Shown piece after piece: positions 52,285 to 61,358 of a DNA stretch of 64,000 bases (position 1 is its first letter; each line of letters starts with the position of its first letter). The position numbers and the translations under genes are program-made. The stretch comes from CAVSXS01 sp963767715 (GTDB lineage: Bacteria > Chloroflexota > Ktedonobacteria > Ktedonobacterales > Ktedonobacteraceae): assembly GCA_963767715.1 (NCBI GenBank), contig CAVYFA010000016.1, positions 434,001 through 498,000 on the forward strand, read 5' to 3'. Below the pieces are notes generated by a model, which saw nothing but the letters and a program-made list of their open reading frames with translations, searched no databases and had not been told where the DNA came from.

Positions 52285-53904
52285 ATGCGATACGAAGACA
52301 ACGTGATCAGCGCACAGGATTTCTTTGCGCGCCGCGAACAGCCCGGGCATATACTGACAACGCAGAATGTTGTGGTGCTGAACGGCGACATCGGGCAGAT
52401 CAGCCCTGACCAGGAAGCCGACCTGTGTTCTTTTGTAGAAAAGGGCGGCGGCCTGGTTTGTACCGGTGATGCCGCCGAGGCCTATCATGAACATCCGCTG
52501 CTCGGTGACGTTCTAGGCAAAGTGCGCGGCTTCTGTGCGCCGCGCAGCGAAATAATCGCGCGTGTGGTAACTCCTGACCATTATATGACGCGGCGTGTTG
52601 ACCCCTCCTTTGCCGTGCTTGAAAGTATTTACCTGCTTGATGCCCTGCCGCCGGACGCCGAACAATTGTGGCGAGCCTCGTGGCGCTACTCCTCATATAC
52701 CCTGGCCTATGTGCGCGGCTATGGTGCCGGGCGCATCTTCTGCACCACGCTCGGCAGCGAGCCGCAGACCTGGGAGCAGCCCGTTTTCCGCCAGATGATC
52801 GAGCGCGCCATTCGCTACGCATCGGGTGCGCGCACGCAGGAACAGGTCAAACGTGTGGCCATGATCGGCTACGGTGCGATAGGCTTTGAGCATGGCACCG
52901 CCATCAGCAATGTGCCGGGATTAGAATATGCCCTGGTGTGCGACCATAACGCGGAACGTCTGGCGGTAGCCCGCCAGGCCTTCCCGGGAGTGCGGACCTG
53001 CGCCGACCTTGAGCAGGTGGCGCAGGACCCCGCTATCGACGTAGTGATCGTCTCAACGCCGCCAAATACCCATGCCGCGATCACGATGCAGATGCTGCGT
53101 GCCGGGAAACATGTCGTCTCTGAGAAGCCCTTCTGCCTCACTACAGAGGAGGCCGATGAGATGATCCACCTGGCGATGGCGCGTGAACTGGCCCTGACGG
53201 TCTACCAGTGCCGGCGCTGGGACCCCGACTTTCTGGCAATCAAGGAACTCGTCAAGCAACAGGCCATTGGCGATGTCTTTCACGTCGAAACCTTCATCGG
53301 TGGTTTCGCGCATCCCTGCGACTACTGGCACTCCCACGAGCAGATCTCTGGCGGCGTCTTCTACGACTGGGGTTCGCACTACCTGGACTGGATATTGCAG
53401 CTCATCCCCGACAGCGTCGTAAGCGTGCGCGGCGTGGAGCATAAGCGCGTCTGGCACGATGTGACGAACGCCGATCATTCCGTCGTCTACCTGCGCTTCG
53501 CGGGCGGGCAGGAAGCTGAGTTCATGCATTCGGATATTGCCGCTGCCGTCAAGCCCAAGTGGTACATCCTGGGGACGCGCGGCGCCATCCTTGGCCACTG
53601 GCGCCAGGAAACCGTCAAGTCGCGCCGCTGGTCGGGCGACCTTGTCGAGGAACGCCTGGCGCTCTCCGAGGCCCTGCCCGACATCTACGTTCATACCCGT
53701 GGACTGAGCGGCGCCATCCACCAGCAGCACCTCACTCTGCCGCAGCCGCCCCTCTACGCCTTCCACCGCAACCTCGCGAACCACCTGCACAACGGCGAAG
53801 CTCTGGCCGTTCCTCCTGAGCAGTCGCGCCGCAACATCGCGGTCATGCAGGCGGCGAAACAATCGGCTGAACGCGGCGGGGAGATTATCGCGGTGAATTG
53901 TTAG
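52285..53904 (+). CDS. ThuA-like domain fused to Gfo/Idh/MocA oxidoreductase
   Basis: 539 residues starting at ATG 52285 (AGGAG upstream). Residues 1-180 resemble the ThuA/trehalose-utilisation glutamine-amidotransferase-like fold (NVVVLNGDIGQISPDQEADLCSFVEKGGGLVCTGDAAEAY). Residues 195-520: Gfo/Idh/MocA oxidoreductase with RVAMIGYGAIGFEHGTAISN, VIVSTPPNTHAAITMQMLRAGKHVVSEKPF, GDVFHVETFIGG and GGVFYDWGSHYLDWILQ. ThuA and Gfo/Idh partners oxidise sugars such as disaccharides in separate genes; here they are one chain. Acts on a sugar of unknown kind. Follows the cysS fusion after 17 bases. Confidence 0.88.
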   Translation: MRYEDNVISAQDFFARREQPGHILTTQNVVVLNGDIGQISPDQEADLCSFVEKGGGLVCTGDAAEAYHEHPLLGDVLGKVRGFCAPRSEIIARVVTPDHYMTRRVDPSFAVLESIYLLDALPPDAEQLWRASWRYSSYTLAYVRGYGAGRIFCTTLGSEPQTWEQPVFRQMIERAIRYASGARTQEQVKRVAMIGYGAIGFEHGTAISNVPGLEYALVCDHNAERLAVARQAFPGVRTCADLEQVAQDPAIDVVIVSTPPNTHAAITMQMLRAGKHVVSEKPFCLTTEEADEMIHLAMARELALTVYQCRRWDPDFLAIKELVKQQAIGDVFHVETFIGGFAHPCDYWHSHEQISGGVFYDWGSHYLDWILQLIPDSVVSVRGVEHKRVWHDVTNADHSVVYLRFAGGQEAEFMHSDIAAAVKPKWYILGTRGAILGHWRQETVKSRRWSGDLVEERLALSEALPDIYVHTRGLSGAIHQQHLTLPQPPLYAFHRNLANHLHNGEALAVPPEQSRRNIAVMQAAKQSAERGGEIIAVNC

Positions 53905-54037
53905 GATGCCCTCCACTTCTATCAATTCTCTGTGGTATGATAAAACAATTGACAGCCAACATAATGTTAGAGATAAAAGACCTATCCTGGTATTTTTACG
54001 CCCGGCGGAGGCGAATTTCTGCCCTAGGAGCATGGCA

Positions 54038-54697
54038 ATGCCATTTGAGCTACCCTTATTTCCACTAAATGTGGTTCTTTTCCCGGGGGCCGACCTGCCG
54101 CTACATATTTTCGAGCCGCGCTACCGTCAGATGATTAACGACTGCAACGAGCAGCACGAACCGTTCGGCGTAGTGCTGGCTCGCCCCGAAAGCCAGCCTC
54201 TCTTCGAGGAACCGTATCCCGTCGGCACAATGGCGGAAATCGAAACCCTGGCCCGCCTTGAAGATGGCCGTATGAACCTGATTGCCAGGGGTAGCCGGCG
54301 CTTCCGCGTCCTTGGTCAGCACCGCAAAAAGCCCTACCTCACCGGCATCGTAGAAGTCTATGAAGACCTGAGCGAGCCGGAACAGGTTTTGCACGAACAG
54401 GGCACCAGGGCGCGCGAACTGTTTACCTCTTACTTGAATATTTTGCTGGAGGTGGTCGGCAAGGAAGAAGTCCAGTTCGATCTTCCGCATCCGCCTGATG
54501 AGCTATCGCACTTCATCGCCTATTTTCTCGATCTCGAGAACGTGCAGAAGCAAGCTTTACTCGAGCTCAATTCAACGGTGGAGAGGCTCAAAACCGAAAT
54601 AGATACACTGCGGCGCGAAGTGCCTTTCATGCGCCAGATGCTCTCTATGAGCAGCCTCTACCGTGCTGGCAACCCTGATCGTAGCAAACTAAATTGA
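54038..54697 (+). CDS. LON substrate-binding (LonSB) domain protein
   Basis: 219 residues from ATG 54038, where AGGAG stands seven bases ahead. N-terminal PUA-like domain of Lon protease: FELPLFPLNVVLFPGADLPLHIFEPRYRQMINDC, FGVVLARPE, and IETLARLEDGRMNLIARGSRRFRVLGQ. C-terminal helices (ELNSTVERLKTEIDTLRREVPFMRQML) form a coiled coil. No ATPase or protease part, so a stand-alone adaptor for protein degradation or an unrelated binder. Typical in actinobacteria and Chloroflexi. Confidence 0.9.
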   Translation: MPFELPLFPLNVVLFPGADLPLHIFEPRYRQMINDCNEQHEPFGVVLARPESQPLFEEPYPVGTMAEIETLARLEDGRMNLIARGSRRFRVLGQHRKKPYLTGIVEVYEDLSEPEQVLHEQGTRARELFTSYLNILLEVVGKEEVQFDLPHPPDELSHFIAYFLDLENVQKQALLELNSTVERLKTEIDTLRREVPFMRQMLSMSSLYRAGNPDRSKLN

Positions 54698-54753
54698 AAA
54701 CTGCGCGGAAAGCTATAACTGCTTCGCAAGCTTTCCCCTGAGCAAGAATAAAG

Positions 54754-55347
54754 ATGCATGTTATTCTCTATAATATGTCATGGATGAGCTTTAATATTCT
54801 GTTAGCGCTTATTGCTGTTCTTTTCGGATGGCTTATGAAAAGAACACGGTTGATATCGCTGCGGATTCTCTATGCCCTTGTCTGGTTCTTTTTCCTTCCC
54901 AACACCCTTTATCTTCTAACCGACCTTGTCCATTTATATCAAAATATGCAGAAAGTTGAAGGGCCAGGTATAGTTATTGTGGCGTTTCAATATCTCCTGT
55001 TACTCCTTCTCGGTATCGTTACCTACTTTGCCGCGGTGTATCCGGCGGAAAAAATAGCCGTGGAGCAAATGAAATGGAACCGAACGATCTTCATTCTTCT
55101 GATCAATGTACTCGTGAGTATTGGTATCACTCTGGGAAGGGTAGAGCGGACGAACTCCTGGTATTTTGTGACGAATCTACCCAGGGTTCTTCATGATACC
55201 ATTCAATTGCTTACGTCTCTCAACTTAGTCCTTTTAACTCTCATCCTTACTCTACTGAATACAGTTCTTTATCTCACATTACGTGCGAGTCCGCTTCTAT
55301 CCAGCATGCAGAAGTATATGAAGGGTAGGAAAATGCTCCTTGGCTGA
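54754..55347 (+). CDS. DUF1361 family membrane protein
   Basis: 197 residues with about six membrane helices (FNILLALIAVLFGWLM; LYALVWFFFLPNTLYLLTDLVHL; VAFQYLLLLLLGIVTYFAAVY; TIFILLINVLVSIGITLG; LTSLNLVLLTLILTLLNTVLYL). The phrase FFLPNTLYLLTDLVHL is the hallmark of DUF1361, whose function is unknown. Codons are AT-richer than around it. Possibly co-transcribed with the YfhO gene. Confidence 0.85.
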   Translation: MHVILYNMSWMSFNILLALIAVLFGWLMKRTRLISLRILYALVWFFFLPNTLYLLTDLVHLYQNMQKVEGPGIVIVAFQYLLLLLLGIVTYFAAVYPAEKIAVEQMKWNRTIFILLINVLVSIGITLGRVERTNSWYFVTNLPRVLHDTIQLLTSLNLVLLTLILTLLNTVLYLTLRASPLLSSMQKYMKGRKMLLG

Positions 55348-55454
55348 GCCAATATGATATCGGGAAGGGGAAAAGGTGACGAAAAGAAGCGTTCACATGT
55401 TGTAATAAGCAAGAAACCAAAATCAAAAAAAGCCTCGTCAAGGTAAGTGAACGC

Positions 55455-57596
55455 GTGAATACAACAGAAAGAGTAGGACACCGGCTCTGGCGTCTGAAGC
55501 AGGTATCCTGGCTGCCGGCCGTGGGTCAACTGGCCATACTCGTCTTAGTCGCTGCTGCACTCCTCTGGCCCGCACCCTTCACACAGAACCAGTTGTTCGC
55601 CACATGGCAGGGCAGCGACCTGATGTTGAGCCACTGGCCGATGGCGCTCTTGATCCAGCGTACCTTCGCTCAACAGCATGCGTTGCCGCTCTGGAACCCT
55701 TACTTCGGAGGTGGCCTGCCCCTGGGCGCCGATCCACTCGCCGCACTCTTCTACCCCCCGACCCACCTGGTACATTTCTTCTCACTACGCGATTATTTTC
55801 TGATACTCATCATGGGTCACCTGATCTTCGCGGGCCTGGGCATGCTGCTCCTGGCGCGCCGCGCGCTCGGATTGCCGCGCCTTCCCGCGCTCGTGGCGGC
55901 AATCGCGTACATGGCGACGCCAAGGCTCCTCGCCCACCTGGGTGCGGGACACGTGACTATCGTCCAGACCGTGGCCTGGTATCCCTGGCTGGCGCTGGCC
56001 TGCTGGGCGACGGTGCGCCAGCCGCGCCGCTGGGGTGCGGCGCTCGGCGCGTGTATCGCTCTGACCCTGCTGGCCGGCCACCCACAGATGGCGTACTATG
56101 GTTTGTTAATGACTGCTGCCCTGGCCGCCTGGCTATTGCTGGCGCGCTGGAGACACGAGGGATGGCGGGCGCTGGGTGCGCCGCTTCTGGGATTGGCGGG
56201 CGCTGGAGTGATCGGCGCCCTGCTAGCCGCGGTACACCTGTTGCCACTCATGGAGTTTACGGCCCTCTCGACACGCCAGCTCTCGGTGGCTTCAGGAGAT
56301 ATGTATCCCTTACAGGATTTCCTCCACGCGCTGATCTTCCAGCCCTCACCTTCCGGATCGCCGTGGGAAGGCTTGATCTCGCCGGGACCGGTTGTGCTGG
56401 TCCTGGCGCTGCTAGGAGTGATGATGCGCTGGCGCAAGATCTGGCCGCTTGTTCTCGGTGTTGTACTTGTAGGAGCCCTGGCGATGGGCAACGCCTCGCC
56501 TTTGTACCTGGTGATCGCTCATATTTTGCCCGATCTCGACCTCTTTCGCGGCCTCGCCCGCATCTGGTTCGTCGCGCTCATGCTGATCGCCCTGCTGGCC
56601 GGGTTTGGCGCTGACGCACTCCTGCAAAGGGTGCAGCGCGTTTCGTTTCGAGGTATGCGGCGCATCTCGAACTATGGGACGCTTGCCGCCGGTTTCGCTA
56701 TCGCCCTTATCGTTGCGCTCTCGCTCATTCTATCGGATATTGGGTACACCCGCACCGGCAATGTGAATGTCGTCACCACACCTTCTATGCTCACGCGCAC
56801 TGCCGTGCAGTTGGCAGGCTCCGGCCGCATATACGACGTGCAGGAAAACATCCCACAGGTGAACGCAGTACAGTTGCAAGTGCGCCTCGCCGATGGCTGG
56901 GACCCGCTCTTGATCGAATCTTATGTCTCGTACATGCAGCGCGCGGGGGGATATAGCATTACTGGCTACCAGCTCCACATCCCCTACGATTCACCTGCGG
57001 TACAACCGCGTGCCGCCCTGCTCGGCTTGATGAACGTGAGTGTAGTGGTCTCTCGCCGGCCACTGACTGACCCGCGCCTGGTGCAGGTAGGCAGGGCGGA
57101 CAACACACTGATCTACAAGAACACAGCCGATGCCGGTCTCGCCTACCTGGTTCAGCCAGGGCCAGGTGGTAATCCCCCCTTGCTCAATCAAGTTCAACGG
57201 CTCAAAACCACTGTTCACATAATCACCCTGGCCCCAGAACAGGAGGCATTCACCTTCTCAACCAGCACAACTGCCTATCTCGTACTCGCTGTGCCCTCGT
57301 TCCCCGGATGGGTCGCCACTCTGGATGGACGTACCGTGCCGGTTCAACTGTTCGCCGGCGTCATGCCCGCCATTAAGGTTGGCCCGGGAACGCATACCCT
57401 CAGCTATACCTACGCTCCAACCTCTGTCCGCCGCGGTGCTATGCTCTCAGCGCTCGGCCTCCTGGCCGTCCTCCTATGGCTCATCATCGCGCGCGTCTGG
57501 CAGCCGGGCAAACCCCGACTTCCCGTAAAGGATGAGTCTTCAAGGGAGGAGCGCCCTCACGTCTCCAAGGTGTGTGAAAAAGTTGTAAATCAGTGA
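55455..57596 (+). CDS. YfhO-type membrane glycosyltransferase-like protein
   Basis: 713 residues. About eleven to thirteen membrane helices in the first 430 residues with periplasmic loop motifs GSDLMLSHWPMALLIQRTFAQQHALPLWNPYFGGGLPLGADPLAALFYP and GHPQMAYYGLLM; then an extracytoplasmic beta-rich domain (490-670) ending with a final helix (MLSALGLLAVLLWLIIARVW). This is the bacterial YfhO family (GT-C-like fold), which in Bacillus is linked to glycosylation of wall teichoic/lipoteichoic polymers. Sugar and acceptor are unknown. GTG start at 55455 with AAGG upstream. Confidence 0.88.
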   Translation: MNTTERVGHRLWRLKQVSWLPAVGQLAILVLVAAALLWPAPFTQNQLFATWQGSDLMLSHWPMALLIQRTFAQQHALPLWNPYFGGGLPLGADPLAALFYPPTHLVHFFSLRDYFLILIMGHLIFAGLGMLLLARRALGLPRLPALVAAIAYMATPRLLAHLGAGHVTIVQTVAWYPWLALACWATVRQPRRWGAALGACIALTLLAGHPQMAYYGLLMTAALAAWLLLARWRHEGWRALGAPLLGLAGAGVIGALLAAVHLLPLMEFTALSTRQLSVASGDMYPLQDFLHALIFQPSPSGSPWEGLISPGPVVLVLALLGVMMRWRKIWPLVLGVVLVGALAMGNASPLYLVIAHILPDLDLFRGLARIWFVALMLIALLAGFGADALLQRVQRVSFRGMRRISNYGTLAAGFAIALIVALSLILSDIGYTRTGNVNVVTTPSMLTRTAVQLAGSGRIYDVQENIPQVNAVQLQVRLADGWDPLLIESYVSYMQRAGGYSITGYQLHIPYDSPAVQPRAALLGLMNVSVVVSRRPLTDPRLVQVGRADNTLIYKNTADAGLAYLVQPGPGGNPPLLNQVQRLKTTVHIITLAPEQEAFTFSTSTTAYLVLAVPSFPGWVATLDGRTVPVQLFAGVMPAIKVGPGTHTLSYTYAPTSVRRGAMLSALGLLAVLLWLIIARVWQPGKPRLPVKDESSREERPHVSKVCEKVVNQ

Positions 57597-57620
57597 CCAA
57601 ACAGACATCGTAACAACAAC

Positions 57621-57669
57621 TGTAGGAGCCGATTTATCGTGCTCACCGCCAATTCATCGGCGCGAATCC
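57621..57669 (+). repeat. Dispersed repeat, copy A
   Basis: Begins TGTAGG, contains GATTTATCG and later ATTCATCGG. Matches copy B at 60519-60567 at about 39 of 49 positions by eye (same orientation). Contains an imperfect inverted pair of GAT(T)TATCG. Likely one member of a genome-wide intergenic family. Confidence 0.5.
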
Positions 57670-57837
57670 TCGTCGTCGATCTGAACTGCTAGGCTGGCCG
57701 ATGAAGTAGTAGTGTGACGCCTCCATAGTTGTGACTCGTGTATATGAGTGAGGTAACTCGCCGGGCGTTGAGTACTGGCGAGGACAAGTTTTGCTCGTTC
57801 ATCGAGCTACATTTTGCAATGGAAGGAATAGAGTAAT

Positions 57838-57990
57838 ATGGCTGCTGAAGCGTATTGTGTCAAGTGTAAGGCGAAAAGAGAGATCAAGAATCCAAAGGAA
57901 GTGACCATGAAGAACGGCAGACATGCCCTCAAGGGTACCTGTCCGGTCTGCGGCACCAATATCCAGAGCTTCTTGAGCGAAAAGAAGTAG
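57838..57990 (+). CDS. DUF5679 zinc-ribbon mini-protein
   Basis: 50 residues. MAAEAYCVKCKAKREIKNPK, then GRHALKGTCPVCGTN with the four cysteines at 7, 10, 35 and 38 forming a CxxC...CxxC zinc ribbon. Matches the DUF5679 family, common in Chloroflexi and others, of unknown role. AAGGA upstream. A bidirectional-type hairpin lies 26 bases after its stop. Confidence 0.85.
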   Translation: MAAEAYCVKCKAKREIKNPKEVTMKNGRHALKGTCPVCGTNIQSFLSEKK

Positions 57991-58015
57991 GAAGCGCTCC
58001 CGTATCTCAAAGAAG

Positions 58016-58043
58016 CACGTCCAGGTCATCCGACCTGGACGTG
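58016..58043. terminator. Perfect 12-base-pair hairpin between convergent genes
   Basis: CACGTCCAGGTC (58016-58027), loop ATCC, GACCTGGACGTG (58032-58043). It lies 26 bases after the DUF5679 stop and 195 bases after the EF-G-like stop (minus strand). No T-run follows in either direction, so it would act as a non-classical or Rho-assisted terminator. Confidence 0.55.
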
Positions 58044-58238
58044 TAGCAGATCTTGCCCCTAGAGTGGCTTGACCTGAGAGTGGAGTACGCCGCCTCCGTG
58101 CAAAACACGGCTCGGTTCTACCAGAACGATCTGGAACTGGCCGTCCCTACCCGCAGATGCGATTGGTCGCGTACTTCACCATTCGTTTCGTTCGACAGCG
58201 TGTCGAACATTTGTTATACGAATCAAGTGCGTTGAAAG

Positions 58239-60293
58239 TTACTTCTCAGCTTCTTGCGTCTTCTTGTGCTTCGCGATGATTTCCTGCTGGATATTCGCAG
58301 GTACCTCCTCGTACTGGTAGAACTCCATCTTGAAGGAGCCGCGACCCTGTGTGATCGAGCGCAGGTCGGTGGCGTAGTGCAGCATTTCTGCCTGCGGTAT
58401 GTTGGCAGTGATCTGCTGCTGCCCATTGCCCAGCGATTGCATGCCGAGCACACGCCCGCGCTTGCTGTTGATGTCGCTCATGATGTCACCCATGTAGGCT
58501 TCGGGCACCGTGATAGTCGCCGTCATGACCGGCTCCAGGAGAGTCGGGCTGGCAATCGGCACCGCCTCTTGCATGCCGAGTGAGGCGGCGATTTCAAACG
58601 ATTGCGCCGATGAGTCGACCGGGTGATATTTACCATCTACCAGGGCCACCTTGACATACACCATCGGGTTTCCGGAAATGAAGCCGCGCTTGAGCGAGTC
58701 GCGCACTCCCTTCTCGACGCCCGGGATATACTGGCCGGGAACTACGCCGCCCACGATCTTATCCTCGAAAACGAAGTTCTCTTCCCCACTCATCGGCAGC
58801 GGCTCGATCTCCAACCACACATCTCCGAATTGCCCATGCCCTCCGCTCTGTCGTTTGTGGCGGCCATTGGCGCGCGCCTTCTTGCGGATGGTCTCGCGGT
58901 ACGAGACGCGCGGTTCGCGCGCCTCCAGGTCAACGCCATATTTACGCTTGACGCCCTCCAGTGTGATCTGGAGATGCGATTCGCCTGTGCCGGATATCAG
59001 TACTTCCGCGGTCTCCGGGTCGCGCGAGACCCGCAGTGTGCGATCTTCTTCCACGGCGCGCGCCAGCGCGTTGCTCATCTTGTCCAGGTCGGCCTTGCTC
59101 TTGGGGTAGACGGCCACTGTGTAGGACGGCTCCGGGAAATTGATTGGCTCAAGTGGGCTGGCCTCCTTGCTGCTGCTCAGTGTATCGCCGGTGTGCGTGT
59201 TCGAGAGCTTCGCGACCGCCCCGAAGTCACCCGCGGAAACCTCGGAAGTGTTCTCCTGGTTCTTACCGCGCTGGATGATGATCTGCCCGATGCGCTCATC
59301 TGCTTTCGTCTGCAGGTTCGTGAAGTGCGAGTCCGATTTCAGCGCGCCGCTGTAGACCCGGAAATTACTGATGGTGCCTACCTGTGCCGCCATCGTCTTG
59401 AACACGAACACAGCCGTATTGCTGCCGAAGGCCTTCGCATCATCTGCTATGGCGTCCGCCGCGCTGGGGAGATAATCGACAATGGCGTCGAGCAGCGTCT
59501 GCACGCCGATATTCTTGCTGCCCGCGCCGCACAGTACCGGGATGAGCTGGCCCGTGCGTGTTCCCAGCTTGACGACCGAGAGAATTTCCTCGTCGCTGAG
59601 TTCTTCCCCTTCCAGGAACTTTTCCATAATCGCGTCGTCGCTTTCAACCGCGGACTCGATCAATTGCTCGCGGTAGGTACTGATGCGATCCTTCTGATCA
59701 GCCGGAATGGAGACCTCCTGGACTTTATTACCACCCTCGAAGGTGTACGCCTTCTGCGTCACCAGGTCGATCACGCCCCGGAAGCCGGACTGCTCGCCGA
59801 TAGGCAATTGCAGCGGCACGACTTTCAGGCCAAACTGGTCGCGCAGCGACTCCAGCGCGTTTTCGAACGACGTATTTTCGCGGTCCAGCTTGTTCACCAG
59901 CACGATGCGGGGCAGCTTGCGTTCGTCGGCGTACTTCCAGGTCAGCTCGGTGCCGACCTCAACGCCCTTCTCCGCCGTGACCACGACCAGCGCGGCATCG
60001 GCCACGCGCAGCGCCGCCTTGACCTCACCCACAAAATCTGCATATCCAGGGGTATCAATGAAGTTGATCTTGGTGTCTTTCCACTCGACCGGCAGCACCT
60101 TCGCGTGCAATGTCATGCGCCGCTTCAGCTCATCGGGATCGTAATCGGCAACCGAACTGCCGTCGTCAACCTTGCCCTGTCGCGTGACCGCCCCGCTATC
60201 GTACAGCGCCGCGTCTATCAGCGATGTTTTACCCGCGCCAACATGGGAAATCAACGCTACATTGCGAATGTGTTCCGCAGTATAGACCTTCAT
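58239..60293 (-). CDS. EF-G-like GTPase (FusA2 type)
   Basis: 684 residues starting at ATG 60293 (AGGAAGGAA upstream; an earlier in-frame ATG at 60431 would add a non-conserved piece). G-domain: SHVGAGKTSLIDA (P-loop), RRMTLHA switch I area, FIDTPGYADFVGEV, NKLDR. The usual catalytic His of DTPGH is Tyr, as in the EF-G-like paralogue group of actinobacteria and Chloroflexi, which has low ribosome-dependent GTPase activity. Later domains: PLEPINFPEPSYTVAVYPKS, GTGESHLQITLEGVKRKYGVD, KARANGRHKRQSGGHGQFGDVWLEIEP, and C-terminal QYEEVPANIQQEIIAK. Promoter TTGTAC-17-TATACT at 60481-60453. Function is not the main translocase; probably a backup or ribosome-rescue role. Confidence 0.9.
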   Translation of the reverse strand: MKVYTAEHIRNVALISHVGAGKTSLIDAALYDSGAVTRQGKVDDGSSVADYDPDELKRRMTLHAKVLPVEWKDTKINFIDTPGYADFVGEVKAALRVADAALVVVTAEKGVEVGTELTWKYADERKLPRIVLVNKLDRENTSFENALESLRDQFGLKVVPLQLPIGEQSGFRGVIDLVTQKAYTFEGGNKVQEVSIPADQKDRISTYREQLIESAVESDDAIMEKFLEGEELSDEEILSVVKLGTRTGQLIPVLCGAGSKNIGVQTLLDAIVDYLPSAADAIADDAKAFGSNTAVFVFKTMAAQVGTISNFRVYSGALKSDSHFTNLQTKADERIGQIIIQRGKNQENTSEVSAGDFGAVAKLSNTHTGDTLSSSKEASPLEPINFPEPSYTVAVYPKSKADLDKMSNALARAVEEDRTLRVSRDPETAEVLISGTGESHLQITLEGVKRKYGVDLEAREPRVSYRETIRKKARANGRHKRQSGGHGQFGDVWLEIEPLPMSGEENFVFEDKIVGGVVPGQYIPGVEKGVRDSLKRGFISGNPMVYVKVALVDGKYHPVDSSAQSFEIAASLGMQEAVPIASPTLLEPVMTATITVPEAYMGDIMSDINSKRGRVLGMQSLGNGQQQITANIPQAEMLHYATDLRSITQGRGSFKMEFYQYEEVPANIQQEIIAKHKKTQEAEK

Positions 60294-60452
60294 GAGTCTG
60301 TTTCCTTCCTGAGTTTCTATGCCGGAGAGACGACCCGTCGATGCGATGGAAAGGGGCAGAAACAGGCCGCCTGCAACCCCACATCGATCAGACATGTTTC
60401 GTTCGAACGTAAAGAAAGACAGCGTACCCATCTTTGTCGGTTAGTATGGTGT

Positions 60453-60481
60453 AGTATATCAGTATCGAGCGTATTGTACAA
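60453..60481 (-). promoter_or_regulatory. Promoter of EF-G-like gene
   Basis: Minus strand: TTGTAC (60481-60476), exactly 17 bases, TATACT (60458-60453). Start near 60446, long untranslated leader to the ATG at 60293. Confidence 0.6.
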
Positions 60482-60518
60482 CAGAGAATTTGGAGCATTC
60501 GCTTATCCCCACGGAAGT

Positions 60519-60567
60519 TGTAGGGCCCGATTTATCGTGGCCATCGCCGATTTATCGGCCCGGGTCC
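60519..60567 (+). repeat. Dispersed repeat, copy B
   Basis: Begins TGTAGGGCCCGATTTATCG and ends ATTTATCGGCCCGGGTCC; pairs of GATTTATCG occur twice, giving a palindromic look. Copy A is at 57621-57669 in the same orientation. The 12 bases after the first half differ most. Confidence 0.5.
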
Positions 60568-60595
60568 ACATCCACGAATTTTCCGAATGCACCAA

Positions 60596-61285
60596 TTATA
60601 TTGAAGCGGCAATCCCCTTAATCAAATACACCAGCGTCCTCATATCCCCCACCAGAAACGTCTCCTTCACATCCACTGGGCGAGCCTCACCCTGCCTGTT
60701 CACCCATATCGTCGTATAACCCCGTTCAGTAGCTGGCACAATATCATACTTGAAACCAAAGCCCGCATGCCAGATTTCTGATACATCCAACCCGAGGCGT
60801 TCGCGGGCCAGCAAAAAGCCCTTGTGACTGGGTTTGTAAGCCCCCGCCTGCTCAGCCGTAATAATCTCATCGAACTTGACGCCGATAGTGCGTTCCGTTT
60901 CGGCGATTATATTATCGTCCGTATTGGTTATAAGAACCACCTTCGTCAGCTTCTGTAGTTCAATAATGGCCTGTTTTGTATCCGGGAAGGGCTGCCACTT
61001 GCCCATGGAATTGGCGAACTCATCGAGGTCCTGCTCGGCGTAGGGAATCTGCGAGGTGTCCAGCGTCATGCGCATGCTATCGCGCAGCACCTCGCGATAA
61101 GGACGATACTGCTCCTGGATAGTGACAAACTGGATCTCTTCCCACTTGTGTTGCAGGTCGCGTGGATCGATGCCTTCGATGTTGTGGGCGGCCAACCGCT
61201 CAGCAAAAAATTGCTGGATGCCGCTTTCCCAGTCGATGAGCGTGCCGTAGCAATCGAAGGTAATCGCCTTCGGTACTCTAATCAT
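60596..61285 (-). CDS. Haloacid dehalogenase type II (HAD superfamily)
   Basis: 229 residues. Motif I AITFDCYGTLIDWESGI (nucleophile Asp), motif II LTKVVLITNTDDNI (Thr), motif III Lys in the region YKPSHKGFLLARERLG, motif IV HAGFGFKYDIVPA. The DCYGTLIDWE spelling is that of (S)-2-haloacid dehalogenases type II, though many such genes act on other phosphoesters or are of unknown use. GGAGG upstream of ATG 61285. Transcribed separately from the EF-G-like gene ahead. Confidence 0.9.
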   Translation of the reverse strand: MIRVPKAITFDCYGTLIDWESGIQQFFAERLAAHNIEGIDPRDLQHKWEEIQFVTIQEQYRPYREVLRDSMRMTLDTSQIPYAEQDLDEFANSMGKWQPFPDTKQAIIELQKLTKVVLITNTDDNIIAETERTIGVKFDEIITAEQAGAYKPSHKGFLLARERLGLDVSEIWHAGFGFKYDIVPATERGYTTIWVNRQGEARPVDVKETFLVGDMRTLVYLIKGIAASI

Positions 61286-61358
61286 TGCCTGACCTCCGCT
61301 TTTTGATAATCAATACTGTGGAGTATCCTCTCAAGACTTCTATAAGGCGTCTTACAGC

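Larger units (their letters stand above)
60294..60595 (-). other. Leader and promoter region of EF-G-like gene
   Basis: 302 bases with no gene of their own. Contains the promoter (60453-60481), a leader of about 155 bases, and dispersed repeat copy B (60519-60567). No RNA motif recognised. Confidence 0.5.

Noticed and set aside
53053..54033. 326-codon frame opposite the ThuA-Gfo/Idh gene
   Set aside because: Shadow frame caused by high GC at third codon positions.
55604..56614. 336-codon plus-strand frame inside the YfhO gene
   Set aside because: Proline/arginine-rich, out of frame with the membrane protein; no start site.
58623..60719. 698-codon open frame on the plus strand opposite the EF-G-like gene
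   Set aside because: Antisense of a clear EF-G-like gene with all GTPase motifs; the plus reading has no family text and no ribosome-binding site.
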